A stretch of 64,000 nt of DNA from Proteobacteria bacterium bin106 (GCA_002238945.1 MPNI01000002.1:1-64000); one strand, 5' to 3'. Positions 37,815 through 47,169 are shown, counted from the first letter of the stretch. Numbers and translations are program-made. Notes: generated by a model not told the origin, from the sequence alone.

Positions 37815-38783
37815 TCATACCATATCCTCTTGAATATGAAATGATGCCTCCCATAACCCTATTTTTCTGCCCTCTCTGTACCAACACTGCAAAGAATCTA
37901 TGTGCTCTGGAGTTAAAGATAACGCCGATGATCCCACATATTGATGGATATATGCCCGGGCTTTCTCCATGGGCAGCTTAACGTTTTGAAGCGCTAAAAT
38001 ATCCGGCAAAATCTCTTGGCAATTCTGCAAACCATACTGAATAGAGAAACGATAACAAGCTAACAACCAATGCTTAGTGTGTTCGCACAAAGATCGTCTT
38101 ATCCCAATCACCCCTAAAGGCAAATACTCACAACCACTCAGGTTATGCCATAGATCACCCAAATGCCCCACAACACGTAACCTGTCTGATGAAAGCTGCA
38201 GTTGCTCTTCGTGAATCAATATCCCCGCACTACACTTGCCTGACAATACCCGAGAAGCTATCTGAGAAAAGGAACAAAAATACGGCTCAAAATCACCAAT
38301 GCACATCCGTGCCGTAGCATAAGCAGATGTATGGGACCCTGGAAGAGCAACCACCTTGCCGCGCAAATCAGCTGGCTTGATCACCGCAGAATCCTTTAAC
38401 GTCACAATAGTAGGACCTAAATCCCGACCAGCAAAACTCATCCCCACACTTAATAACTGATAACGCTCTTTAACCTGAGGAAATACCGCTGCAGATAAAG
38501 CACTCACTTCATAGGTACCATAAAGACTCTGCTGGTTAAGCTTTTCAATGTCTCTAGCAAGATAAACACACCTGTGTGCAGCATAGGAAAAAGGTGAACG
38601 AAAAACATCGGAAGCATTGTCTTGAATGCAAGACTCTTGGCTTGACTTATCACGCAAAAAGACATCACTCAGTCCTCTTTTTAAAGCCCATATCATCAAA
38701 GCATCATCGCTATCCGATGAATAAGCCATAGAAAAAACCGGTGACATATCCACATACTCCCCCTTGTTACCATCACCCATCAA
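37815..38783 (-). CDS. mqnD: 1,4-dihydroxy-6-naphthoate synthase MqnD
   Basis: Periplasmic-binding-protein fold lyase that releases 1,4-dihydroxy-6-naphthoate from cyclic futalosine, the last Mqn-specific step before prenylation. Recognised from AYSSDSDDALMIWAL (family SPDSDDAFMF), YEVSALSAAVFP, GRDLGPTIVT, GKVVALPGSHTSAY, SAGILIHEEQLQ and HLGDLWHNLSGCEYLPLGVIGI. MqnA is the alternative but normally lacks the GLIIHE and DLGxWW signatures. No signal peptide. The start overlaps the mvk stop by 4 bases (ATGA), indicating translational coupling. Confidence 0.86.
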   Translation of the reverse strand: MMGDGNKGEYVDMSPVFSMAYSSDSDDALMIWALKRGLSDVFLRDKSSQESCIQDNASDVFRSPFSYAAHRCVYLARDIEKLNQQSLYGTYEVSALSAAVFPQVKERYQLLSVGMSFAGRDLGPTIVTLKDSAVIKPADLRGKVVALPGSHTSAYATARMCIGDFEPYFCSFSQIASRVLSGKCSAGILIHEEQLQLSSDRLRVVGHLGDLWHNLSGCEYLPLGVIGIRRSLCEHTKHWLLACYRFSIQYGLQNCQEILPDILALQNVKLPMEKARAYIHQYVGSSALSLTPEHIDSLQCWYREGRKIGLWEASFHIQEDMV

Positions 38784-39799
38784 ATAACCAATTCCATATG
38801 TGCCGATTGTGGGTAATGGGACTCAATATGCTCACATACACTCTGTCTTTGTTGAGGATCACTGGGCAGCAACACCAATACATACCCCGCACCTCCTGAA
38901 CCCGTGGGCTTTGCTGCAAGCACTCCCAAGTCCAAAAGTTTTTCCATCATCTGTGAAAGCCTAGCCCCCACCACATCAATTGCCGAAAGAAGCTCAGCAG
39001 AACGCGTCATACTTTGGGCAAGTAAGTTATGATCTTGTAACCTGCAAGCTTTCACAAAAAGATCATGACAATCATCAAAAGCTGCCACCCTTTGAGCGCA
39101 TTGAGAAGATGAAAAATAACCACCACTACGCTCAACCATAGCTTTCGTAGAAGAGCGTAACGTCGAATCTACCAACCAAAAATGAAAACAACGTGGAGAT
39201 GGCAACGTCACATAATGTGGTTTGCCCTCACGCTTGGCAAAACTGATCAATGGTGCTACAGAAAACAAACACACCGCTGCCACATCCAAACCCGATGGCG
39301 AACCATGAAAACGCTCTTCGAGAATATTAGCAAGCCCCATCAAACGCTCAGAACTTAAAGTGATGTCATAACAAGCAGCAAGGGCCCGTATAACACCCAC
39401 ACATAGCGCAGCACTAGCACCTAAACCAGCACCTAAAGGAATATGTGATTGAATATGCACACTCATGCCCCGTTCTACCTTTATCCTCAATAACTCCAAA
39501 GCCTTGTGGATGGTTGAAACACATTCAGCAGTAAAGTCTTTTTCAAACAAAAACACCTTCACACCTGAGTCAATGTCATCGTGAAAGGATACAGAAACAA
39601 ACATCCTTTTATCCACCAAAGCAGCAGCCACTGCCTTAGCTCCATACATGACAGCATGTTCTCCTGTCATAATCACTTTGCCACAACTCTCCACTGTCAC
39701 ATCAGATAAGGGACGAGCCGGCACAGGCATACTCTGCCATCTCTGCACAGAAAGCATTTCAGGTATGCTCGATGGCACAACAATATTTTTCTTTACCAT
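38780..39799 (-). CDS. mvk: Mevalonate kinase (GHMP family)
   Basis: ATP-dependent kinase of the mevalonate route to isoprenoids. GKVIMTGEHAVMYGAKAVAAA matches the mevalonate-kinase N-terminus, IPLGAGLGASAALCVGVIRA is the GHMP ATP loop, GSPSGLDVAAV carries the catalytic Asp, and KPTGSGGAGYVLVL is motif 3. 339 residues. It overlaps mqnD, coupling isoprenoid and menaquinone-ring synthesis. The other mevalonate genes are not in the window. No strong Shine-Dalgarno precedes the ATG. Confidence 0.85.
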   Translation of the reverse strand: MVKKNIVVPSSIPEMLSVQRWQSMPVPARPLSDVTVESCGKVIMTGEHAVMYGAKAVAAALVDKRMFVSVSFHDDIDSGVKVFLFEKDFTAECVSTIHKALELLRIKVERGMSVHIQSHIPLGAGLGASAALCVGVIRALAACYDITLSSERLMGLANILEERFHGSPSGLDVAAVCLFSVAPLISFAKREGKPHYVTLPSPRCFHFWLVDSTLRSSTKAMVERSGGYFSSSQCAQRVAAFDDCHDLFVKACRLQDHNLLAQSMTRSAELLSAIDVVGARLSQMMEKLLDLGVLAAKPTGSGGAGYVLVLLPSDPQQRQSVCEHIESHYPQSAHMELVI

Positions 39800-39955
39800 A
39801 AGATTGATCTATCCAAATCATAAAAAAGTCATAAAGATTACAAACAAAAATCACATAGATCCATACATAGATCCATGCAACAATCACCTTTTCATTATAT
39901 TTTCTATTTTTCTAAAAACCACTTAAAAGCCTTTAAAAACACCAAAAAAATATCC

Positions 39956-39984
39956 TTGACAGCCACTAAAAAATCTTATATATT
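39956..39984 (+). promoter_or_regulatory. Near-consensus sigma70 promoter
   Basis: TTGACA at 39956-39961, 17-base spacer, TATATT at 39979-39984. The transcript would start near 39991 and enter the hairpin ATCTGAG-ACAAAGA-CTCAGcAGAT at 39997-40020. Confidence 0.75.
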
Positions 39985-40018
39985 AAAGACTAGATTATCT
40001 GAGACAAAGACTCAGCAG

Positions 40019-40093
40019 ATGGTGTTTGATGTTTCAGAATTCTTGCACTCAGCTTCTTATACGTGTCCTTATACTTACTTGATCACTTGTTAA
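40019..40093 (+). CDS. Possible 24-residue leader peptide
   Basis: Short frame MVFDVSEFLHSASYTCPYTY + LITC, starting about 28 bases after the predicted transcript start. No Shine-Dalgarno sequence is visible and the ATG lies in the 3' arm of the hairpin, so translation is doubtful. The start could be exposed or hidden by that hairpin. Confidence 0.25.
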   Translation: MVFDVSEFLHSASYTCPYTYLITC

Positions 40094-40118
40094 ACGCGCT
40101 TACTTGGATTTATTAAGC

Positions 40119-40170
40119 TTGCTCTTACTTCTTGCTCTTACTTCTTGCTCTTACTTCTTGCTCTTACTTT
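40119..40170. repeat. 13-bp tandem repeat, nearly 4 copies
   Basis: GCTCTTACTTCTT from 40121, three full copies and most of a fourth, within the region downstream of the 39956 promoter. Confidence 0.9.
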
Positions 40171-40365
40171 AAGCCACTTGAGACTTTAGGTTAATCTTTA
40201 GATTAATGTTAATTAAACTGACTTAAACATTACAAGCAAGTGTTTTTACAACTCACTCAAAAAAAGGTAGATGACTTACTCATATACCATACACACAAAA
40301 GACAAAAGATAATCCATCATTATAAACACATCTCACAAAAACACATAAACACACATAAACAATTC

Positions 40366-40421
40366 CCACCAACTACTTAAAGTAGTTGGTGGAACGTTTA
40401 AGCTAACCATATCAGTTAGCT
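40366..40421. promoter_or_regulatory. Two adjacent inverted repeats
   Basis: CCACCAACTACTT-A-AAGTAGTTGGTGG (40366-40392, perfect 13-bp) and AGCTAAC-CATATCA-GTTAGCT (40401-40421). No T tract. They could end the transcript from 39956 or act as operators for the gene at 40597. Confidence 0.5.
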
Positions 40422-40596
40422 CGCATATGCAAAACACTCATTTAGCAAACAATTGAACAACCTGTAATATACCCTATATAAACAAACCATCACATTTTCA
40501 TAGATTTTTTCATAACATTTATCACATGACGTTTATTACATAAAACCACATATTTATATAACTTACGATTTCTCTTTTTTCTGCTAGGAGTCCACC

Positions 40597-40947
40597 ATGA
40601 GCACGCAAAATCAACCATCTTCTACTCATCCTGACTACTCGCCATCAAAAAATCATCTTGCATACTTTCTTGATGTTGAAGAACAAGAGGAAAAAGAAGA
40701 ACAAGAAGAAGAAAATATCTCATCACCAAACAACAATACACCGCGTAAAGTTAAAAGACTCACCCCTTCAGTACGCCGTGAAATCGATCTTAAAAATCAT
40801 GCACGCCAACTTGCTGGTCTGTCTCTTATTACCATTAAAGTACGCAAATGTATTGTCTGCAATAAACTTTTTGAATCTTCTGGCAAGCGTTCCTGTGGTT
40901 GTCAATCACGACGCTCTGGATATATAGCAGGACGAGAAATTATTTAA
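40597..40947 (+). CDS. Small zinc-ribbon protein with acidic linker
   Basis: 116 residues. A Ser/Pro N-terminus, then an acidic run (EEQEEKEEQEEE), a basic segment (RKVKRLTPSVRREIDLKNHA) and a C-terminal Cys cluster, KCIVCNKLFESSGKRSCGCQ, of the CxxC...CxC zinc-ribbon type. The ATG has CTAGGAG at good spacing. Likely a small DNA- or protein-binding factor, but no family is assigned. Confidence 0.72.
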   Translation: MSTQNQPSSTHPDYSPSKNHLAYFLDVEEQEEKEEQEEENISSPNNNTPRKVKRLTPSVRREIDLKNHARQLAGLSLITIKVRKCIVCNKLFESSGKRSCGCQSRRSGYIAGREII

Positions 40948-41043
40948 TTCCCCTGCAAAGAAAGCTATATCTTCGTATAGTGAAAGTGAAGGTAAATACA
41001 AACCAACTCTTTGCTACCTAAGTACCTGATCTAAATACGTGAT

Positions 41044-41607
41044 TTAAACACGAAAACCTGCTGTATTTTTATGACCAAAATTTTGATACATCATGGACGC
41101 CACAGGACCATGACTTTTTTGAGCATATTTTGCTGTTGGCTTATGGTTATAGGGCACAAGGATATCACCTGATGCCTCAAAATAAATAAGTTGTCCAATG
41201 GGCATACCTGAATAGACACGAACAGGTTTTTTGACAGAAATCTCTAAGGTCCAGCTATTACAAAAGCCAATATCTCCTTTGCCTGCTGTGGCATGAATAT
41301 CAATACCTAATCGCCCCACCGAAGATTTTCCCTCAAGAAACGGCACATGACGATGAGCTTCAGTGTATTCTTCTGTCACTCCCAAATACAGCTCCGAAGG
41401 CTGCATCACAAAGCCTTCTTCTGGAATATCAAAATAGTGCACAGGATTATCTTTTTTAGCATCCAGCTCATTATGTGTGTACTGAGCCAATCTTGTACCC
41501 AGATGCACATCATAGCTATTGGTACCCAAAGAAGATCTTTTAAAAGGAGAGATCACAATATGACCTCTTTCCATTTGAGATAATATTTCACCATCTGTGA
41601 GTATCAA
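41044..41607 (-). CDS. dcd: dCTP deaminase
   Basis: Converts dCTP to dUTP (or dUMP in bifunctional forms) for thymidylate synthesis. Trimeric dUTPase-like fold with SSLGTNSYDVHLG, FLEGKSSVGRLGIDIHATAG (catalytic region) and GDIGFCNSWTLEI. 187 residues. The start is TTG with a strong GAGGAGG at 5-base spacing. sufE lies 11 bases upstream, so the two form an operon. Confidence 0.93.
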   Translation of the reverse strand: MILTDGEILSQMERGHIVISPFKRSSLGTNSYDVHLGTRLAQYTHNELDAKKDNPVHYFDIPEEGFVMQPSELYLGVTEEYTEAHRHVPFLEGKSSVGRLGIDIHATAGKGDIGFCNSWTLEISVKKPVRVYSGMPIGQLIYFEASGDILVPYNHKPTAKYAQKSHGPVASMMYQNFGHKNTAGFRV

Positions 41608-41618
41608 AAAGGCCTCCT

Positions 41619-42305
41619 CTATTTTCTCACATCCTCACAGGTATGTGCCGTCTTATCACCTTGTTCGCTACTTACTTTGCTTTTCCTTTGCTTTTCTAAT
41701 AGCTCATAGGTGAGAGCACACAAACGAATCTGCTCAAGCATATGAGCCACTCCACTCCGACGATTCATAGAAAGCAAAGCCGTTATCCCAACACTTTTCC
41801 AGTACATTCCATCCACAGAGAGTATTTCTGAAACAGAACGCCCATTATAAACTCTCATCAACAACGCTATCAAACCTTTGACAATCAAAGCTTCCGAATC
41901 ACCACGCAAATACACTCTGCCTTCTCTGTATTCACTGATCAACCATGCTTGAGATAAACAGCCTTTAATCAGATAACGATCTATTTTTTCCTGCTGAGTT
42001 AAAGAAGGATGATGTTTGCCACACTCCACGATATATCCAAGCTTCCCTTGAGCATCTGCAAAGCTCGTTAAAGTATCCTTAATACACTGACATGCTTGTT
42101 TAATGCTCTCTGCTTCCATGCTCTCAATTCTTTGCCGCTCTCTCTTCTGTTCCACGCTTGGATCACCTTCATTCTGCTCATCTGTATCACTACCACCTAT
42201 GGGCACAGAAACCGAAAAAGCCAACTGAGGAGAACTATTTTTTCCTTTGTGAGCTTGCCGAAGCCTCCATAAACTCTCTATTCCTTGAGTATGTGATGCA
42301 GACAT
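41619..42305 (-). CDS. sufE: SufE-type cysteine desulfuration protein
   Basis: Accepts persulfide sulfur from SufS for Fe-S assembly. Acceptor Cys in IKGCLSQAWLISEYREG, then the typical GDSEALIVKGLIALLMRVYNGRS. The SufE core starts near residue 75; the ~70 preceding residues (polar, with GGSDTDEQNEGDPS) are an extension beyond the usual ~140-aa protein. No sufS or other suf genes are nearby; dcd follows directly. Confidence 0.9.
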   Translation of the reverse strand: MSASHTQGIESLWRLRQAHKGKNSSPQLAFSVSVPIGGSDTDEQNEGDPSVEQKRERQRIESMEAESIKQACQCIKDTLTSFADAQGKLGYIVECGKHHPSLTQQEKIDRYLIKGCLSQAWLISEYREGRVYLRGDSEALIVKGLIALLMRVYNGRSVSEILSVDGMYWKSVGITALLSMNRRSGVAHMLEQIRLCALTYELLEKQRKSKVSSEQGDKTAHTCEDVRK

Positions 42306-42998
42306 ATTCTTAACTCTTAATTGATAGAGTGACGAACTCTTGCTTATGTTCTTAGTACGTTAGTAGTACCATACTAAGTAGTGCTTATATTCTTAAGTTC
42401 TGAGGATAGCTCTTTACCACACATAACAAGCAAATCATCTATAATAGATGTAAGCTCCGTTTATGCATGTAGCTACTCACGTATAGCCTAATAGGAAAAC
42501 ATACACGTCCCTAACCATAAAACTAGCGAGCAAGCTAGCTCACTGATCGGTAAGAGGCAAAAATACTTCCACTTTCATCACCGACATGCTACAGTAACTT
42601 CAGAGTTTTACACCAAAGAACATGTAGGTCAATGAGCACAGTACATTCATATCAAACCACACACAACTCTTAATATTTTTTGTATTTTTTATTGTAACCA
42701 CATTGTACCCATATCGTACCAGCCTGCATGCGCTCACAATCATATCAAGCTAGATACAGCCCCTAACAACCATTAGATGACTCTTACATACAAGTCTTAC
42801 ATATGTAAACTTTCCAAAGAGTGCTTCTTCGTATTTCCTAATATGATATAAGTGCTTAACGTAATCATATCATCCAAAACTATCATTCAGAACTATCATC
42901 CAAATATAACCATGCTATAACTGTCTTTTATCACTCATACCCTACACTCTGATCATCTTAACTTCTCTATACATTTAAGAGAAGAAGGAATGTCCACT
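42306..42998. other. Intergenic region between divergent sufE and folE2
   Basis: About 690 bases. I see no gene, RNA or clear hairpin. It should hold both promoters. Confidence 0.35.
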
Positions 42999-43919
42999 AT
43001 GACACCTCAAAACTTCCCTGACGTTGCCAAAAACTCCTCTCACCATCATCTTGCCTTAAATGAAGTGGGTATGAGTGAGGTATTTGTCCCAGTACAAGTG
43101 AAGACAAAAAATGGCTTATTGAACCTAGGAGCTACTTCTCAGCTTTCCATCAACCTTAATAAGCCAGAAATTCGTGGTATTCATATGTCACGGTTATACT
43201 TACATGCTCAAAAAACCCTACCCCATCAACCTCTTTGCCAAGAGATGATCCACAATCTTCTCAGTGAGTTTATTGCCACTCAAGAAGGATTATGTGACAA
43301 AGCGTTTATCAATATTGCTTTTGAACTACCTCTGCTGCGTAAAGCATTGATCACAGAGAGTCATGGATGGAAAAAGTATCCCATTGAAATTCAAGCGAGT
43401 CTGACAAAAGAAGAACCACTCAAACTCACTATACATCTACGTGTGGACTACGGCAGTACATGCCCTTGCTCTACAGCGCTGGCAAAAAGTCATATTTGCG
43501 ACTCTTTTGTCACACAACATCCCCATAAAGACACCTTTACGAAAGAAGAAGTCACCCACTGGCTTAATACAAAAGGCCTCACTGCAACACCTCATGGGCA
43601 ACGCTCTCATGCTTTTATTTCCATGCAACGCAGCCAAAACGCCTTTGATTTCGAAGATCTGATCAACACCATAGAAGATATCCTATCCACACCCACTCAA
43701 ACAGCCGTGAAGCGCCAAGATGAACAGCAGTTTGCTGCACTGAGTGCTGAAAACACCATGTTTGCTGAAGATGCAGCACGTAAGTTGACTTTTCATCTTG
43801 CCAAATTACCGCATATCCAACACTTCGAAGCACAAGTATTTCACTACGAAAGCCTACATAGCCATGATGCTTATGCCATAGCATCCAGTGACGCTATCCT
43901 TCCTAACCCAGAACCCTAG
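42999..43919 (+). CDS. folE2: GTP cyclohydrolase FolE2 (type IB)
   Basis: Zinc-independent alternative to FolE, making dihydroneopterin triphosphate for folate (and queuosine). Signatures: AKNSSHHHLALNEVGMSEV, KNGLLNLGATSQLSINL, RGIHMSRLY and the Cys of DYGSTCPCSTALA, then HGQRSHAFISMQ. 306 residues from ATG 42999, with AAGGA at 9-base spacing; the ATG at 42990 sits on top of that site. The stop codon lies within a 13-bp x3 repeat. Confidence 0.93.
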   Translation: MTPQNFPDVAKNSSHHHLALNEVGMSEVFVPVQVKTKNGLLNLGATSQLSINLNKPEIRGIHMSRLYLHAQKTLPHQPLCQEMIHNLLSEFIATQEGLCDKAFINIAFELPLLRKALITESHGWKKYPIEIQASLTKEEPLKLTIHLRVDYGSTCPCSTALAKSHICDSFVTQHPHKDTFTKEEVTHWLNTKGLTATPHGQRSHAFISMQRSQNAFDFEDLINTIEDILSTPTQTAVKRQDEQQFAALSAENTMFAEDAARKLTFHLAKLPHIQHFEAQVFHYESLHSHDAYAIASSDAILPNPEP

Positions 43920-43954
43920 CTTAGAACTCTAGCTTAGAACTCTAGCTTAGAACT
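43916..43954. repeat. 13-bp tandem repeat x3 over the folE2 stop
   Basis: CTAGCTTAGAACT three times; the first unit supplies the TAG stop of folE2. Confidence 0.92.
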
Positions 43955-44007
43955 CTAACCAAAAAACAACATCCAACACCGTACAGAAAACAGCTAAGAG
44001 AACCTCC

Positions 44008-44946
44008 ATGATATCCACTCTTCGCGCCTTCATCCGATTGGGCTATATCTGTCTGATCATCATCAGTTGTTACTTTGCTACGATGTGTTTGCAGATCTTT
44101 GTAAGAACATATGCCTTTTGTGGCAAACACATCTTTTTTTTAAAACCTTTTTATTGCCCAAAGCGTTGGAGTATACGCATCCAACATATGCAGCTAGCCT
44201 ACATCCGCTTTTACTCCTGGATTTTTTGCCAAGCCATGAATGTAAAAATCAAAGTGTATCGCTATGATTGCAACAAATCATATCTTGACGAAAACAACCT
44301 CACTCCCTCATCACGTAAAGAACTTCTCCAATACTTTCCTTCTCACAAAAACACCTCAAACAAAAAAGTATTGGTGCAATCCAACCACGTTTCTTTTCTA
44401 GATGTTCTCTTAATTGGATCAGTGGCTAATGTTTCCTTTCTTGCCAAACAAGAAGTCCAGAGCTGGCCCATTCTTGGCAGAATGATCGGCTGGGCTGGCA
44501 TTCATTTTGTCAATCGTAATAGTGTTTATTCACGTATCCGGGCCTTGATGAAGATGAAGTCATCTTTACAAACCATGCCCTTTTGTCTGTTCCCTGAAGG
44601 CACCACCACCGACTCCACCATTCCCGTATACGGCAAATGGAAATCAGGAAACATCTGGGCTATGAATAAAAAGCAACCTCTCAGCTACCACTCTTTTACC
44701 ATCATTCCCATGTCTATTTGCTACCAAGACACCAAGGACAATGCTTGGATAGGAGAGACAACCTTTGTGCAACTTCTTTACAGAATTGTGAAACGATCCC
44801 ATACTTCTGTTAAAGTTATATGGTCCACTATCGATCCTGCACAGATACCCAGTGCTTACTTAAGACAACAATCACTCTATATTTTTAGCCGGATCACCGC
44901 TCAATGCCTCGCTGGACATAAAGCGTATCAAGACGAACGACTTTAG
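44008..44946 (+). CDS. PlsC/OlsA-type 1-acyl acyltransferase
   Basis: Membrane acyltransferase adding a second acyl chain to a lyso-lipid. N-terminal membrane segment (LGYICLIIISCYFATMCLQ), HxxxxD motif in QSNHVSFLDVLLIGS and glycerol-phosphate-type motif in FCLFPEGTTTDS. 312 residues. The next gene is an OlsB-like N-acyltransferase, so lyso-ornithine lipid acylation (OlsA) is a better guess than plain phosphatidate synthesis, though this protein could do both. Confidence 0.85.
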   Translation: MISTLRAFIRLGYICLIIISCYFATMCLQIFVRTYAFCGKHIFFLKPFYCPKRWSIRIQHMQLAYIRFYSWIFCQAMNVKIKVYRYDCNKSYLDENNLTPSSRKELLQYFPSHKNTSNKKVLVQSNHVSFLDVLLIGSVANVSFLAKQEVQSWPILGRMIGWAGIHFVNRNSVYSRIRALMKMKSSLQTMPFCLFPEGTTTDSTIPVYGKWKSGNIWAMNKKQPLSYHSFTIIPMSICYQDTKDNAWIGETTFVQLLYRIVKRSHTSVKVIWSTIDPAQIPSAYLRQQSLYIFSRITAQCLAGHKAYQDERL

Positions 44947-45200
44947 ACGTAACCTTGTTTAGCTCTTCACAAGAATCACAAGAAAAATAACTCTCCGGTC
45001 AAGACATATGTTGCCTAATAGAGTTTCCAGTCCACAAACCGAGATAGGAAAGTACTGATTGAAAACAGACCTCAAGTAGCTACCATGCTCATAGAGACGG
45101 CCCCGCTCAATTCTCTGTTTATAAATGGATACATATCTTTTATCTTTGAATACAAAAAGAGAGCTTATACCTACTTGCTTCTCAATGTGGAGAAAACCTT

Positions 45201-46202
45201 ATGCTTTCCCAGCCACGGCTCAAAACAGCTCGATCAAAGATGTCAAAATCACCATCCAAGCCTCAAAATGATCCTCATAAAATCAAGCCTAAAAAAACCT
45301 TAGCTAAAATCACGTATAAACCTAAGAAGGTCCTGACACTGACTCAAAATCTTCCTTTCTTTAAAACTCTTATCAATACCACAAAATACTATACCCCTTC
45401 ATATCTACGTAACAAATTTGGTGATACACGTCTTTACTATTTCAGGGGCAGAACAAACAAAAACAACCCAAACGCCTACCCCATACTCCTTACTCTTAAC
45501 GATGTATGTGTCAAGGTGGCATCACCTAGAGAACGAAAAATTTATTACAGTATTCGCTCCCGAGTATTCGGGCGTGAGTTCCGTGGCAATGTGGTAAAGA
45601 TGAAAAAAGACCTCGATCAATGGGATGCACACTCCCAAGTGATTGTTCTTATCAATACCACCACAGGCCGGCTTATCAGTGGATGTCGGGTGATTGAAGC
45701 TGATCATCAGCAAGGCTATTATGCCTCCCATGAATTTGACATTTCACCACTCCTAGCAAAACCTGGCAAAAAACTCGAAATATCCCGATTCTGCATCCAT
45801 CCTCGACACCGCAAAGGCATCCATTTTCTACTGTTATGGCGAGGTATATTTGTTTACGCGCACATGCACCATATCAACTACCTCTTTGGACTACCAAGCA
45901 TCAAAACCACCCATAAAGACTTAGCCCAAAGATATTATGAGCATTTTCAACGTCTTAACTATGTTGGAGAAACTCTCGCTACCCCTCTAGCACGCAGTTT
46001 GAACTTTTCCACTTCGCAACAACCAGAGCCTGGCTTTTCTAACACAAAGGTCTTGCCTATGCCAGATCTCTATAAAATCTATATACGCTCAGGTGCTAAA
46101 ATTTGCTCCACTGCAGGGGTCGATAATGATCTCAAATGCATAGATTTTTTGATCGTCCTCAAGATGAGCGAACTGCATCCCAAATATCAAAAAAAGAGCT
46201 AA
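45201..46202 (+). CDS. OlsB-like N-acyltransferase (hemolysin-type GNAT)
   Basis: GNAT-fold acyltransferase of the Acetyltransf_5/OlsB group. Key parts: VKVASPRERKIYYSIRSRVF (start of domain, about residue 100), LISGCRVIEAD, KLEISRFCIHPRHRKGIHFL (the ExSRFxVHPxxR-type motif), then INYLFGLPSIKT. OlsB joins a 3-hydroxyacyl chain to ornithine using acyl-ACP. The first ~95 residues are basic and unlike OlsB. ATG 45201 has GGAG at 8-base spacing. The amino-acid substrate is inferred, not shown. Confidence 0.78.
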   Translation: MLSQPRLKTARSKMSKSPSKPQNDPHKIKPKKTLAKITYKPKKVLTLTQNLPFFKTLINTTKYYTPSYLRNKFGDTRLYYFRGRTNKNNPNAYPILLTLNDVCVKVASPRERKIYYSIRSRVFGREFRGNVVKMKKDLDQWDAHSQVIVLINTTTGRLISGCRVIEADHQQGYYASHEFDISPLLAKPGKKLEISRFCIHPRHRKGIHFLLLWRGIFVYAHMHHINYLFGLPSIKTTHKDLAQRYYEHFQRLNYVGETLATPLARSLNFSTSQQPEPGFSNTKVLPMPDLYKIYIRSGAKICSTAGVDNDLKCIDFLIVLKMSELHPKYQKKS

Positions 46203-46305
46203 ACAAAGCTCAAGCTGCACGCACATCATGTACCATAGAGTTGTCACACACTCTCATGCGGAAGATACACCAACCCAAGTCACATGATGCACACACATGT
46301 GATTT

Positions 46306-47169
46306 ATGAGTAAAAACCCAACACACACCTCCATTCACCTGCCACTTATTATGTCAAAAGATTTTTCTCTCATCATGATCCGCGGTCCTGTGGGTAGGAG
46401 ATATCATTGGTATGGTTTTGATAAGGCACTGCAACATCTCCTTGATATCTCCCATGTACAGTTCATAGATATGCCTCCTCAACCATCCACATGGAAAGAA
46501 GCTCTCCATTATAAGAACACTAAAGCATCCATGAGCCATCACAATATCAACACCTCTAAGCCTTTTCACCTACTGGCTACCTCACTTGGAGCTCTCACAG
46601 CTTTTCATCTTTTACAATCTCAACACAACATGAAAGATGTCTCTAAGCAATGTCAATCTCTCTGCCTCATCAACCCCTCTCACCGGCAACTATCCTCACT
46701 GCATCAACGCTTCTCACCTCTTGCTGTCATACATCTATTCTGCACTCATTTATTGTCTCGCTCATGCGGTGAAAAGACCATGCTTAAGCTCGCAATCAAC
46801 CGCCCTTCCATTCGTAAATCCATCAAAAAACAAGCACTCACATGGCAAGAGACAAAGCCATGGACCTATAAAGCACTTATTTCTCAACTCTTATTTCATC
46901 ACAAACACAGTCGCCACCTGCCATCGCCAAAAGATCTCCCCCCAACCTTAATCCTCTCAGGAGCCAAAGATCGTTTGGTATCGCCAAAATGCTCTTTAGC
47001 ACTGGCAGAATATCTCCATGCCCCTCACATGATCCATCCAGCAGCAGGACATGATCTCACCACCGAGGATCCCCAGTGGTGTTTGCATCATCTCAAAGTA
47101 TTTTATGATCCATTCTTAAAAAATCTCACCAACACACCACACAAAAACATCCCGTTATCTTCATCATAA
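46306..47169 (+). CDS. Alpha/beta-hydrolase fold protein
   Basis: 287 residues with the hydrolase triad in order: nucleophile Ser in HLLATSLGALTAFHLL (the elbow is A-T-S-L-G rather than G-x-S-x-G), Asp in LSGAKDRLVSP and His in PAAGHDLTTED. An oxyanion region is suggested by IRGPVGRRYHWYG near residue 30. No signal peptide. It follows the two acyltransferase genes on the same strand with a 103-base gap, so it may be a lipid esterase or thioesterase working with them; the substrate is unknown. Confidence 0.75.
   Translation: MSKNPTHTSIHLPLIMSKDFSLIMIRGPVGRRYHWYGFDKALQHLLDISHVQFIDMPPQPSTWKEALHYKNTKASMSHHNINTSKPFHLLATSLGALTAFHLLQSQHNMKDVSKQCQSLCLINPSHRQLSSLHQRFSPLAVIHLFCTHLLSRSCGEKTMLKLAINRPSIRKSIKKQALTWQETKPWTYKALISQLLFHHKHSRHLPSPKDLPPTLILSGAKDRLVSPKCSLALAEYLHAPHMIHPAAGHDLTTEDPQWCLHHLKVFYDPFLKNLTNTPHKNIPLSSS

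Larger units (their letters stand above)
39800..40596. other. Intergenic region with promoter and structured elements
   Basis: About 800 bases: a strong sigma70-type promoter (39956-39984), a hairpin at the predicted transcript start (39997-40020), a 24-codon ORF (40019-40093), a 13-bp repeat array, and two palindromes (40366-40392 and 40401-40421). No known RNA family recognised. It may be a long leader of the zinc-ribbon gene or an independent small RNA. Confidence 0.5.

Noticed and set aside
37706-37981. 91-codon plus-strand hydrophobic frame.
   Set aside because: Largely antisense to the MqnD 3' end and the mqnD-mqnE gap; no start signal.
39875-40093. 72-codon plus frame that includes the 24-residue ORF.
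   Set aside because: Its first part lies upstream of the strong promoter at 39956, so only the last 24 codons could be on that transcript.
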